Assembly (NCBI GenBank): GCA_013396995.1
Contig: VWZP01009169.1
Location: 1,395,697 to 1,459,696, forward strand
DNA: 64,000 nt
Source: Dicaeum eximium
Lineage: Eukaryota; Chordata; Aves; Passeriformes; Dicaeidae
Direction: 5' to 3'
Within the stretch, counting starts at the first letter, position 1. Every line of letters starts with the position of its first letter. A program made the translations under genes and the position numbers. The notes beneath the pieces were generated by a model. That model did no database searches. It saw nothing but the letters and a program-made list of their open reading frames with translations, and was not told the DNA's origin. Positions 51,701 through 63,379 of this stretch are shown one piece after another.

Positions 51701-54700
51701 TATTTTTAAACTGTTTATCAAAGGCTCACTGCTCTTGGCAGCAGGGTGGGCTATTTTTGGATGCCTGCTTCACCTCTGCACGGAGATACGCTGGCAAAGG
51801 CTTGCCCTTCTTTTGCCTGGCACCCTCAGACCTCCCGTGGTCTCTGAGGTTTGCCCTGCTATGGTCACTGCTGTTTGCTTCCTCACACTTCGAGGGACTT
51901 TTTAAGCAGGAGGTCTGAGCTCAGACACAGCCTCATTACGAGTCCTTGTTAGCAAAGCCCCTCATCCTTTCCTGCTATCCGTGGTGTCACCGCTGCTTGG
52001 GAATGGGCAAAATACAACTCGTGCCTACTGTTCTCCCTCAGAATTGGTGGAATTTGTCCTGACCTAAGCCTGGCACCCTGGAGCTTTGCATTCAAGTTTT
52101 TTTCTCTGCAGTTGGCTTTCCACTTGCTGCTGCTGCATCTCTTTGCCCACCTAGAAGAGTGAGGCCATGTTTCCCTACTCCATGGGATTGCTGGGACAAG
52201 TAATTGGGACAGGATGACTGAAAACTCAACACTGTCCTCACAGGGCCTCTCCTCTATGGATGGGTGAAGGACATGACAAGTTTCACTGAGGTGCAACATT
52301 GGCAAAGGTCGTCTGGTGAGGCAGGGCTCAAAGCAAGTGCAGGGAGACAACAGGGGTGCGTGGAAGTGCAGTAGCTGGGTGTTGGAATCAGTGAAAGCAC
52401 AGACTGGAATGGGAATGCAAAGCAAGCCATCAGGCTCTGAGGTTAATAATAGGCTGTCTGAGTCTTAACTGTGTGAAAGAAAATCAGTCCTTAAAAGAAG
52501 CTCCTGGCAGAGTGCTTGGCCCTAACAGAATTATCCACAGGAGCCCAAACAAATGACTGGCCTCATTACCGACCCGCAGCCTCAAGCATGGCTTGAGACA
52601 CGCTGGGCTCTCATAAAGAAATCAGCACTGTCCACACTGCCCCTGCAGTACCACAGAATAGGACTTGGACAAGTTTCCCAAGAACATCAACAGATTCAGG
52701 GATTTCCTTTTGTTAGCAAAGCACAAACCTTCTGCTGAAGGAAGATTTTCTTCATTCAAATATGATTTTGGAGAGCCAAAGGTACGTGCAGGCCAGGAGA
52801 TTCTCCTACAGGAATGAGGACAGAAGAAAGCCAGTGCTGGCATGTGCAAGGTTTGTACTCATTTGTGAGATCTGTACTCAAAAGAGAATGGATGTGTCTT
52901 TTCTTACAGGAAGTGACTGGATGAAAAGGTGCAAACCACTTACTTGGGCTGGTTAGAAAGCTTCAAGCTATACAAGCACACATAACTGTACTCTCCAGCC
53001 CTGAGAGTTAATGGACAGACTTCTCTGAAACGAGACACTGGCTCAGGCTTAGGAGAAAATGAGGTGGAGCCCATTGTGATCTGTGACATCCACCACCCAG
53101 TCAGCCCTGTGGCCTCACTGCTCACCATCCCCATGGGCAAGATAGTCAGAGGGGACTGGAATTGCTGCCAGACCAACTGCAAAGAGCTCAGGGGAAACAC
53201 CCTCGGGGTAAAGAATCAAGGGACAAATGCCAAGGGAGAAACACGGGTGAGGGAAGAGAGATGCACACCCAGGCTGCAGACACAGAACTATATCCAACAG
53301 CACCCACAAGTGCTGGAGTGTGTGTGACACTGCTATGCCAGCACAGGGCAGCGTGTCTGGGAAAACAGGCGGTCTGATTCCTGAGCAAGTCAGGAATAAA
53401 GTGGGCAAGGTCACTAAGCAGCTCCTGCAGACACACACCAGGGGAGGTGACAGCAGCATGTGGCTGGCTGTGGGGGCCAGCACTGTGAGCGAGGCCAGGG
53501 CAAGCTGCACAGGGAGCACATGCTCATGGAGCGAGTCCCGCCGTGCACTGAGGCTGCTGGCACAACATGTATTGCTGGCATGAGGTCTCACTGAGGCAAG
53601 CTGCCCCCTGACATCTGTGGGCATGTTGGATGTGAGCAGACATTCCCATGGTGAGTGAAGGTAATGCCATGGGGTACAGTCAGAAAGACACATTCACCAT
53701 CAGATGGTGCAAAGAAAAAAATCATACCCTTGACCTTTGCTTTTAGTAACAGGGGGAGACTCACTATGAGCAGTAGGGTGATTGGGAAGTCTAGGGTAGG
53801 GACCATGAGAACCTGAGCCTGCCTGGATGAGGGATGAGTTCACTGTTCCCAGACAGAGAACTCAAGAGGATAGAGTTTCTGGAAAGGAGACAAATAGAAG
53901 GCAAAAATGAAAGAAAGAAAGTGAGAGTACCCATGTGCTGTTGCTGTAAGCAGGATTCACAGGTTAATGAAAGCAAAACTCATAGATCCCCCTCAAACCT
54001 TGAGTCAGAGTCCACTTGGTTGCCTTCTGCCCTGGGTCACCTACAAAAGAGAGATGGAGAAAAATGCATCAGAGGGCTTTGCACAGTACTATGGCCAAGA
54101 GTCTGCCATAGTACCTTTGCCTTTCTGGGGTAATAACAATACAGGGGTAGATTTCCCTGATACCAGTACAAATAACTCAGGCTGGAAAAGCTAGGGGAAA
54201 AGAACTTGGTGCAAGGTGGAGAAGAGACAGGGGTTTGAAGGAACAGTGGGGAGAGGCACATCATCCTGGACATCACAAGGAACACTAACAAACACGAATG
54301 CAAGCAACCCCTGCACACTACTGAAGTCCAGAAGGGTCCTGGTGTGTCCTTTTTAATCCTCCTTCCATCATCTGAGTTGACAACATATAGACCTAGCATA
54401 TAGGCCCCTTCATCTGACCATGTTTCTGTCACAGAGCTCCTCCTCACCAGCCACCACTGTGTTTTGTACAATGTCCTGATAGGTCAGCCACCTATCCTAA
54501 AATCTTGGCCAGGCCACCCAGCCCTATGTGTCACAGCAAGACCCTGATGTGACACAGGGAAGGAGGGGAAGCAATGACTTAGTCCACGTTGGCAGAGGCC
54601 CAGGGGTCCCAGCCCCACCTGGCAGCAGAACCCTTCTGCTTTGGGCCCTGGGAGCCGGGACAAAGACACAATGGTAGGCACAGCAGCTGCTGGGAGCACG

Positions 54701-54859
54701 CTGCCCCCCCATGGGGACACACTCCCTGCCTGGCACAGACACCGTCCGCTCCTCCTTTGTGCCGCGAAACAAAGAGCAGAAGGAGGGAAGGAAGTGACTT
54801 CTCTGAAGCGACTGTGGTGGTGGGATGAGCACTCATCTCTTTCCAAACAGACCGAGCAC
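48741..54859. other. Moderately GC-rich non-coding DNA, no gene recognised
   Basis: This stretch holds the longest open frame outside CpG islands (minus strand, 48741-49631). Its nominal start is GTG, the first ATG is near residue 143, and its composition is unlike a folded protein. Paired homeodomain TAATTG cores occur at 50590-50595 and 50600-50605 within a small CpG-rich patch (50500-50640). No repeat family or RNA gene was recognised. Confidence 0.4.
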
Positions 54860-55476
54860 TGATGCCCGGCCCTCCTCTCATCCCCTCCTGCCTCCCATTC
54901 AGTGCTGGCATCGCCTCTCTCTGTGCCCTCCGCCTCTCCTTATGCAACAGGGCGAGTGGGAAAAAAAGCAGCAAGAAGAAAGCCGGAGCGAGGGCGGGAG
55001 GAAGCCGATGGGGCACGGCTGGCAGGCAGACAAGGAGCGCGGCAGGGCCGGCTGGGAGCCCGGGACACGCGGCCTCTGCCAGGGCCTTCTGGGCCGCGGG
55101 CATGTACGTGCGGCCAGCAACGTGCGCGCTGCGGCGAGCGCGGCCGTGCCCAGCTCCGGGCTGGCCTGGCAGCTGCCCTCAGCCAGGGTGCAGGGACCCC
55201 CTGCACCAGCCCCATCCCTGCTGGCAGCAGGGCAGCCAGTGGGTGACAGGCTGCTTGTCCCCAGCCGGCCCCAAGGATGGCACGTGCCACCGCGCACATC
55301 CCCGGCCGCTGCCATCCAGGCACTCACAGGTTTCCAGGCGGGCAGGTGTGTGGCTCTATCTCACCAGCCAGCTCGCCAGTTCTGATCTAAGAGGGAGAAA
55401 TCGTGACCTCCGCTGTCCCAAGGCCACACGCCTCCTCCCGCTGGCCCGAGCGAGCGCGGTGCCGTGCCGGGGATCA

Positions 55477-55521
<45 letters not shown>

Positions 55522-55530
55522 CTTCTGCTT
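54860..55530. other. Second CpG-rich island
   Basis: CpG density is high, especially at 54970-55160 and 55430-55480. It ends in a CTG repeat. Long frames appear on both strands, including an ATG-initiated 343-codon plus-strand frame from 54862. That frame runs through the repeat (as poly-Cys) and through the AAGGG repeat, which argues against a real protein. The island could mark a promoter or an orphan CpG island. No clear CCAAT/TATA arrangement is seen. Confidence 0.55.
55479..55517. repeat. CTG/CAG trinucleotide repeat, 13 uninterrupted units
   Basis: Thirteen perfect CTG units, followed by CTC. Depending on frame it reads poly-Leu, poly-Cys or poly-Ala on the plus strand and poly-Gln, poly-Ser or poly-Ala on the minus strand. 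The poly-Leu frame looks like a signal peptide core but has no upstream ATG before a stop (about 55402); its nominal start is GTG. The purity suggests ongoing length variation. Confidence 0.95.
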
Positions 55531-58500
55531 GTGTCAGCGCTTTCAGAGCGGTTCCCAGCCTGGCACAGCTCCCACCGAGCACCAAAGGGCCTTCCCTCCA
55601 CTCACCCCCCTGCATCCTGGCCACCTCCTGCACCCACCCCTCCTTGGGAGCATCCTGCCCTGCTCCCGCTTCTCACCCACCAATTCAGGAGCAAAAGGAA
55701 GTCTCAGTTGTACCCCCCACTAAAAATGCCTCCCCAAATCACCCAACATTCATATTCCACACACACACAATGGAAGGGAAGGGAAGGGAAGGGAAGGGAA
55801 GGGACTGACACAGTGGAGCATTTCAGAAGACATGGTTTCTTCATGTGCACCTCTGTGCATTATGTCACAGGCCAACTGGGAGTTAAGTCTTAGTCTCCTT
55901 CTTTTCCTCATCTCCTGAAAATGGCTGAGGTTTCCAGATATTTTGGAGACCGCTGGTGTGCTGCACCATGAGTCAGCAGCTGTCAGTAACAGTTCCACAC
56001 ACGTAGGTGAACGCTGGGGTGGGAAAGTCCCTGGAATATCACACACTGGACAACAGGCACGTAGTGACTCGGTTAGTCAAACCCACCCTTGGCACGACTC
56101 AGAATATACCCACACCACAACCAAGGTGTCCCTACGTCTTGGAGAGCACGTAGCCCTTGTGCTCCCCGGGGGGGTGGCAACAGTGTAGCTATGCAGGGAC
56201 AGAGCCCCGAGCAGCTCCTGCGGGTCACGGCTCTGCTGCCAGCGCCTCTCAGCTGCATTTCTCCGCCATTCCCATCTCCATCTGCACCCTTTGGGGATAC
56301 CCAACCCAAACAACTGCTCCTCAGAGGGGACGGGCTTCAGCAGCTGAGATCCTCTGAGAAAAACATTCATCCTGCAGCAGACAAATCCAAGAGGAAGCGG
56401 TAGCATATGGGCTTGGGGGTAGCTGGTGCCTTTTCAGGTTGCTGAACCAGGGTGCTGTTTTCAGGGTGCTCCTGGGCAGCAAGTTACCTCCCTTGCTGGG
56501 TGTCACCTGCAGAGCAGCCCAGTGGGCATTGTCACAGAGCCCTGGCTCTTTGCAGGGGAAATACAGAAAAGACTGTAGGCAGGGACAGGCAAATGTCATG
56601 GGTAGGCAGGAACACCAGCTTCTGAGCTGACATCAATCGTGCTTGTAAATATTTTATTAATTTCTCAGTTACTCATTGTAGAAGGCTACTATCCAGCCTC
56701 TGGCTATCGGAGAGCAAAAGCATTTAAGAGCAATAAGTGTATAAGCAGGCCTGACATGTAAAAACTGCTGTGTGAAGGCAGCACTTCTCACCATCGTGTC
56801 CTCACTGTGGCTCTCTAGCCCAGCCCGGAGGCACTGGCTCTGCCCCTGCCCCTCACCCCTGCCCTGAAGCATGCCTGACTGCCACCTAACACGTCATGTA
56901 CGCAGCAGATTTATAATTCATACTTCTAGTCATGGCAAAGTAGGGGGTGCCAAATAATAACCCAGGTTTCTTGGAGCAGATGAGTAATTATGTGTCTATA
57001 AAACTGGAAAAAGCCAGATTGGCAATGGGCTGCCACCACATTCCCTTCAATGGAGGCTAATGAGACAGATCTAATCACATCCTTCATTCCCTGCATCCTG
57101 CAAACTGCCTTTGCAGTGTTCAGTGAGGAAGAGTGAGCCTTTGACCCAGGCAGCCCTAGCAGAGCAGCTAAGATGGATAGACATGCAAAGGTCCAAACTC
57201 CCGGGTCCAAACCAGCTCTGGAGAGCTCTCCAAATGTGAGGGCTGTTCAGTTCTGTTCTTCTAGTGGAAAGGCACCTTGGCCTGTTGGCCAAGGCATGGA
57301 AAGGTCCAACATAAGCGTGTTGGACTTCATTTCAGACCACTGAGCACAGTGCAGGGGTGATGTGGCAACCTCTCTGCCACCAGGGAAGCAAGCAGGTCAC
57401 TGGGGAAGAGGAAGAAGAGGGGCCAAGAAGTAGCAGGTGGGAAGCTGGGATGAGTAGAAAGCAGGTATGAAAAGTGCAACAAGTGGTGTGGTCAGATAAG
57501 GGAAGGGGCAGAAAGAAGAAGACAAGCTAAGGGATAAACTGAAAGGACCAGAAGGGAAAAGGTTGTTCAAAGGGAATTATAGGAGTTGTTTAAACTGAAA
57601 ACTATCTGGAACAGAGGCTGCCTCCATGGTCGCCCAACCTCTAGGCCTGGATCCCAAATGAGCAACAAATTAACATATGTGCAAATTTAAAACAGATCTT
57701 AGAAGGGAGATGAAAGGGTGGGAATTACCAGCATTCAGAAAACTGGTGGAGACATCCAGACCCAGAGAGACAAATATAGAAAGAAGCTGGAAATGCAAAT
57801 ACAGCCAGGTGTCTGCACTGAAATCCCTAACACACGGGGGATAAGCAAAGGAAATGATGAAGCTGAGCTGGCACATGGGGAAACAGCCTGGCCCTGCCAT
57901 GTGCCACCAGTGCTGCTCCAGAGGAGCTTAGCACTGGAGCACTCCATTAGGGAAATGTCACTCTGGAAATAGTCTAGTTGGTGGTGAGATCATTCATTCT
58001 TCTCAGCTGGAAACCTGACCCCGCTGCCAAACTTATTTTCCAGGCTAGAAGCTGATGCTCATGGAAAAGTTTGGGCCTGAGGCCCAAATAGAGATCCTGA
58101 GCTTGTCAGTGCCAGTGCTCAGCACCCCGGCAGCCTACACAGCCATCTCAGAAGTGTCTCTGGCCACGTTGCAGCTGGGTCAGTAGCTCAGCTGGGGAAG
58201 ATGAGCACAGCCAGCATGATGTGGTGGCAAGCCACACTCCACACACTGTCACCAGCTCCCAGGCTGGTGTGTGCTGGCTAAATTTGGGTTGGCATGGAGC
58301 ACTCACTGCATGATCTTCAAAGAGATTTTACAGAGGCAAAAGCCTGGCAGTAAGTGGCAAGGGTGTAAGGGGGCTCAAATACCTGGTTTGATATAAGGTC
58401 CCCTAGCTGCTATTAAAGGGAGTTAATTTCGTTTGGATCTCTGGCAGCAGGAGGAGACATGATTTTAGAAGCCTTTTCTGGCTCCAAGCATCTCATGAAT

Positions 58501-59189
58501 GAGTGTGGATATGTCAAACTCTTTCAGTCGTGGCTTTTGTCACGAAGTCATGACTGCCAAACCACCATCCTACATCTGAGGTTTTGGGCAACTTACACCG
58601 TGCCATGCCAGGGAAGTGAGCCATAGCATTGGCAGGGCACCCCCCCAGCCCAGCTCTGTGCTACCTGCTCTCTGTGCTGCTTCAGCTCCTTTTCCATAAG
58701 CTGTTGGCCTCAGTCCAAAGAAAACAGCAGCAGTGGTGCCATGTCAGTGCAAATATCTGTGGGAAAGCCAGGCCTGCCGCGGACAAGCAGTCTTCATGGA
58801 GCTCAGGGGGAGGCTGGGCACGCTCCAGGCCCTGTGCCCAACATTTGCCGTGACACCCAGATAAAATTTGTCAGCAGCTGGCAGATGCTCACCTGGCTTT
58901 GGCTGGTGCAGTGTTTGAGCGTGTGGTGAAGGTGTGAATTATACCATGGTTGAGGCACTGCGGAGCACTGAGGGATAGCCAGGGGCACAGGCATCTACCC
59001 TGCTTCCAGCTGGGGTTGCAAGCAAACTCCTGCAAAGCCCTCATCTCCCTCCCTTGCCTTCCCTGCAAAAAACACTGGCCTGGGGGAACATGCAGCCCCA
59101 GGAGCCCCCAGCTACTTCGGTGTCAGGCACACCAGGGAGAACCGAGGGACAGCACTCCTAAGGGGGAGCTGAATTTGGAGAGTCAGACA
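55531..59189. other. Non-coding DNA, no gene recognised
   Basis: Apart from the pentamer repeat, no feature is supported. The section 57.4-57.6 kb is purine-rich on the plus strand. Frames are short and lack domains. Confidence 0.4.
55772..55804. repeat. AAGGG pentanucleotide repeat, six units
   Basis: Six perfect AAGGG units (55774-55803) with flanking partial units, preceded by a short CA run (55759-55769). It is purine-only on the plus strand. Confidence 0.95.
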
Positions 59190-59520
59190 CACGTCACTTG
59201 GGACACTGGGGTGAACTGAAATGCCAGGTGTCCGGACGGAAGGGTGGCCAGCGTCCCTGCTCCGGCCGGCAGCGCATCACCATGAGCCGGGGCGCCTACA
59301 AAGGCTGCTGCCTGCGGGCAGACGTGATTGCAGGCACAGCCTGGCTCCCGTGCTTGTGGGAACCTGGCGGAAACCCTGCCGGCTTCCCCTGCTCAGGGCT
59401 CAGCTGCGCTGGGAGATTTGCATTGGCAGCAGGGTGCTGGGGAAGCTCGCCCGCCCCTCGCCCACACGCTGCCAGCGTCCTGCCAGCCCGGCAGCCTTTC
59501 GCCTCCGTGAACTTTTTGTC
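59190..59520. other. GC-rich patch with octamer motif
   Basis: A locally CpG-enriched patch contains a perfect octamer ATTTGCAT (59416-59423). Overlapping frames on the plus strand have no domain. It adjoins the TCF/SOX/homeodomain cluster just downstream. Confidence 0.35.
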
Positions 59521-59539
59521 TCTTGTGTGAAAGGGGAGT

Positions 59540-59586
59540 GTTTATCAAAGGAATCGTTTGAACAATTTAAATGCATCTTAATTAGA
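59540..59586. promoter_or_regulatory. Dense TCF/SOX/homeodomain motif cluster
   Basis: Within 47 bp lie a TCF/LEF-type ATCAAAG (59544-59550), a SOX-type AACAAT (59561-59566), a POU-like ATGCAT (59571-59576) and a homeodomain TTAATTAG (59578-59585). The sharp AT-rich interval sits inside GC-rich flanks, and the perfect octamer lies about 120 bp upstream. This grammar is typical of deeply conserved developmental enhancers. The call is inferred from motifs alone. Confidence 0.3.
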
Positions 59587-59640
59587 AGTGGGCAAAGGGC
59601 ACAAGGAGCCATGCAAGGAGCAATACCTTTAGCTTGGAAG

Positions 59641-62600
59641 CACACCTTTGCCCATGCGCTCCTCTCTCACCTATAGCCATCCCTCCCTTCCATCGCAGGT
59701 CCCTGGGAAGCTCAGCTTGGCTGAGTACCTCGATCCAGCCTGGCAGTGTCCCCACAGCCCCACGCTGCCCCCAGCCCAGCTGCATGTCACGATACGCACA
59801 GCTGGGTCAGTGCCCGCTCCATCCCCTCTCCCAGCCTCCCACTGCTCTCCCAGCCCCAGGACCCTGCCCCCTCCCTGCCACCCCCGCTCCTGACCCTGGT
59901 GTCACCTATAGCTGCAACAGCTATTCAACCTATATCCATTACTAAAAGAAGAATCCTCTGTAAAGCAGCAGAAAAGCCCGGGCTGTACAATGTGCGCAGA
60001 GTGAAAAGGGAAGGCTGTTAACACCACTTGGAAAGGGGCCTGCATTTGACAACAAACACAGCCAAGTTTCGAGCTCCTTGCTAATTAGTCTATTAGCTGT
60101 ACGAGCAGAGAAAGCCTCTCACCATCCAGTGCCCTGTCACCTCAGGAATCCTGTGCCCCATCTCCGTGGTCCGGTGCTACGTAGGCATCACACCAGCGAC
60201 TGGCCACTCGCCTGCGTCTGCACAGAAGAGCCAGCCAGAGATGGCTCCTTGCTGCTGACCTCCTCCAAGGGACAAAAGCTGCCTCAGAAACGGAGCCAAA
60301 GTCCCAGGTGCCGCCGGGATACCAGGCTGTGGAAGAAGAGAGCCCCCTGCAGTAACCCACAGACCTGCATGGCTGCCGGATGGACACCCCAGCCCCACGG
60401 TGCTGGCAGGAGCCACTGGGAACAGCCCTGGGAAGAAGGCGTTGGGGAGAGCCCATCCTCCTGCCAAGCAGCACCTCCCAGTCACACTCCTGTGCCTGCA
60501 GAGCCATTGGTCCAGGGAATGTGTTGCTCCCTGGGGCATATTTGAGCAGGGAGCAAGCAAAACCATCGTTATTCTCCCTGGCACATGAACCCATACACCT
60601 CTGCACCCCCTTTCAGCACCTTTCTGGCAACCCAGCCAGCCAGTCCAGCAAAGAGAGGTTCCCAGTGCATCAGCAGCAGCTGGGGAGCATCCATCCATCC
60701 ATCCATCCGTCCGTCCGTCCGTCCGTTCAGGGAATGGGTTAAACAGCTTGTGCCCCACCCTTGAGGCCAGCCTGGGTTTCCAGGCATGGAAGGGAGAGGC
60801 TTACAGCTGGGGATCATTACTGGACTGCCATAAGGAGGGTGGAGGCCTTCCTCCCACACTGATCAGAGGAGCTTTGCAACTGTATGCCCTGGAGCCAAGG
60901 GATGAGGTCCAGGGCTTGTTTACCACCTTCTGTGAAACAGGGGAGTTTTGTCCACACCAAGGAGAACATCAGCAGACCCCACCATGAAGTGAGGTGTTAT
61001 GTGGTGCCCAGAGCAAGGGGACCACTTGATGACCACCCAGTCTGCTTTGGTTGACTTCTCCAAATCAGAAGGCCCTGATTTGGCTGGCCCTGGGGTATTT
61101 ATTCATCTAATATTCTCCTGGCCAGGAGGCAAGAGGGGGATGCTGTGTTCCCTAACCTTTTACTCCTGCTAACAGAGCCCATTGACAAGTCATGGGAACA
61201 GATACACCTCTGCTGCCTGAAAATATGGAGCAGCAAAACATCTGATTCTGTCCTGCCCAGTGCAGAACTTGCAGGAATCAAGGGAAAAGGACAGACAGCC
61301 TTTCTGACTTGAACACTGTGCACAGCCTCCAGATGCTGAGTGCTCTCTACTCAGACCGTCCAAAAGACTTGGAGAAATTTAGCAAAATCCTAAGGGATGA
61401 ACTAATAGCAGAAGAACTAAGCAGCAGCCATTTTGTCATGGATGGCATGTTGCCTGGACATCCACAGATGAATGGAAACCTACATGCCAAGGGATGCCGG
61501 AAGCATGGCCTTTTCCTTGGAACGACGGGGAGCTCCACATGAAGAATGGAGGACTCAGTCTCCTGAGCACCACAGTCAGACAGGGAGGGGAGGAAGTCGT
61601 GGTACTCCTCCAAGCTCAGCCTCTTGGAACAAATCTGCCAGATACAAAAATGAGATGTTATGAGATGTTTGGCTAGTGTGGCTGTTTCCCTGCTTCATGC
61701 CCTCAAGCAGCAAAGCTGTGCTGGCTGGTAGAAATCAACAGTGTAGACACAATCTACTTGGTTTCCAAGGAAAGCCAGGAATGTCTGGAGGGCCAGTCGC
61801 AGCTTCTGAGGGTTGAATGGATGTGTATCTTTTCAACCAGCAGAATTGAACCAACTGCTGGGGAAGTTTCATCTTGGCTAAGCAGGACATCCAGAGAAGG
61901 TACTTTCCAAGATCTAATTTGTACTATGCACTGTGAGCCCCTTCTCTTCCCTTCCAAGCACAGGGGATTTTGTAATCTCTGCAGAATGGCCTTATCAAAT
62001 ACCCTTGAGCTGCAATATAACATCTTGGAGGAAGCTATTCCCCTTGATTCATCCTGCACATTACACAAGTGTGATTCAGCCAAAGAGTTTGGAGGAATTA
62101 TTTATTAATGGGTCATCAGATCACTGACGTCGCTTTTCTGTGAAATCACTGAGAAGCAGAAAACAGATCATTGGCCTCAGGTCCTTGAAAATTGTATAAA
62201 CCTGTGGGGAATGTCTCAGCTGCAGACTTCATCTGCTCTTGACAGATGTTTATACCACAGTGGCCTCTCTCATCTCAGAGCTGTAATCCAGACAATGGTC
62301 AGCTCGATCATTGCAAATGTGCCTCCATTACACTGATGTGCGGTGGGTTGGCTTTTCTGTGTCAGCAAGTTTTAGGGTCTAGTTTTTCCATGCAGGATCA
62401 CCAGCCTCTGTGAACATGCTCACCCTCTAGCAGAGGCACCCACTGCTTGAGCCAGCTTTTACAGAGCATTTGAATTTGGAGGAGCAATTTGCACGCTTCA
62501 GCACCAGGCTGAACCAGCACATACAGAAGAGGATTCCCCACGCAGACAACGGCAGCCAGTCTGTGTGAGAAGGAAGGTAGCTCAGGTCTGCTCTGGACAG

Positions 62601-63379
62601 CCTTTTGCAGAAGTCTGGCATGGCTCTGAAGGCCTCCTGTGGGTTCACCTTCACACTGAATCCCTGGAGGGCTCAGCAGCTTCATTGTGCTCTCCTCCCA
62701 AAGGGCTGCTGTGAGGTCTAGTGGAGACTGAGCCCCCCTTCTGCTGTCATGAGACCTCATTCAAGGACTGTTTTTACTCCACATTTGCAGCTTACCTTCC
62801 ATTAGTGGTTTAACTTCAGTCACCACAAAGTGTAGGCTTCCTCCACCTCCTCTCTAGATCTTCACTTGTTATCTACCCAGCACCAAATGAAGTGCTTCTA
62901 TTCAAGAAGTCTTCCCATCTGATTCTTGTACACAGGAATAGTGTAATAAGCCTTTCTGGTTGATTGCAAATATAGGAGCCTCCACGGTGCAACTAAACCA
63001 CTGCATTTCCCATGAAGAAGTGACAGCAGCCTGCTGTCCTCTGTCACCTCAAGGGGAGGTCTGTCTGAACAGCAGGTTAAGCTTCATTTACACTTCCCAG
63101 TGTTGTGCCATGTATCCTGCAAGGCTATCCACTTTTTGAAAGAGGGAATATACTGTGGAGTCTGGAAAACATGGCAATGTGGGGAGAATCACTGTTATGC
63201 CCCTGTCACCCTGCAAAGACCAGGTGTGCCTTGCCATGTATTGGTGCATGATCCAAAACGGGGCACCTGAGACATCATCCAGCTGTATCTCTTGACAAGG
63301 ACAGATATCACTATCTGGCCTGACGAGTACTTGTAGCATCTTGGTTTTGGAAATTTCTCAAGAAGGAGACTGTGTCCTC
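59641..63379. other. Non-coding DNA, no gene recognised
   Basis: No gene recognised. A frame at 61309-61542 (plus strand) has a helix-like, charged composition in its first half but no ATG at its start, no good donor site and no recognised family. Frames at 61.76-62.11 kb (plus) and 62.40-62.76 kb (minus) are similarly unassigned. Confidence 0.4.
60688..60727. repeat. Compound CATC/CGTC tetranucleotide repeat
   Basis: Five CATC units are followed by four CGTC units and a CGTT. The two halves differ only by A versus G at the CpG position, so one half retains CpG and the other has lost it. Confidence 0.95.

Noticed and set aside
55464..55808. Signal-peptide-like poly-Leu protein
   Set aside because: The initiating codon is GTG and no ATG lies in frame before the upstream stop. 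The hydrophobic core is just the CTG repeat, and the sequence after it is low-complexity Pro/Ser. Kept only as a finding to test, not as a gene.
54862..55893. 343-codon ATG-initiated frame, plus strand
   Set aside because: It lies in a CpG-rich island where stops are rare, reads the CTG repeat as poly-Cys and continues through the AAGGG repeat. Long frames exist on the opposite strand over the same DNA.
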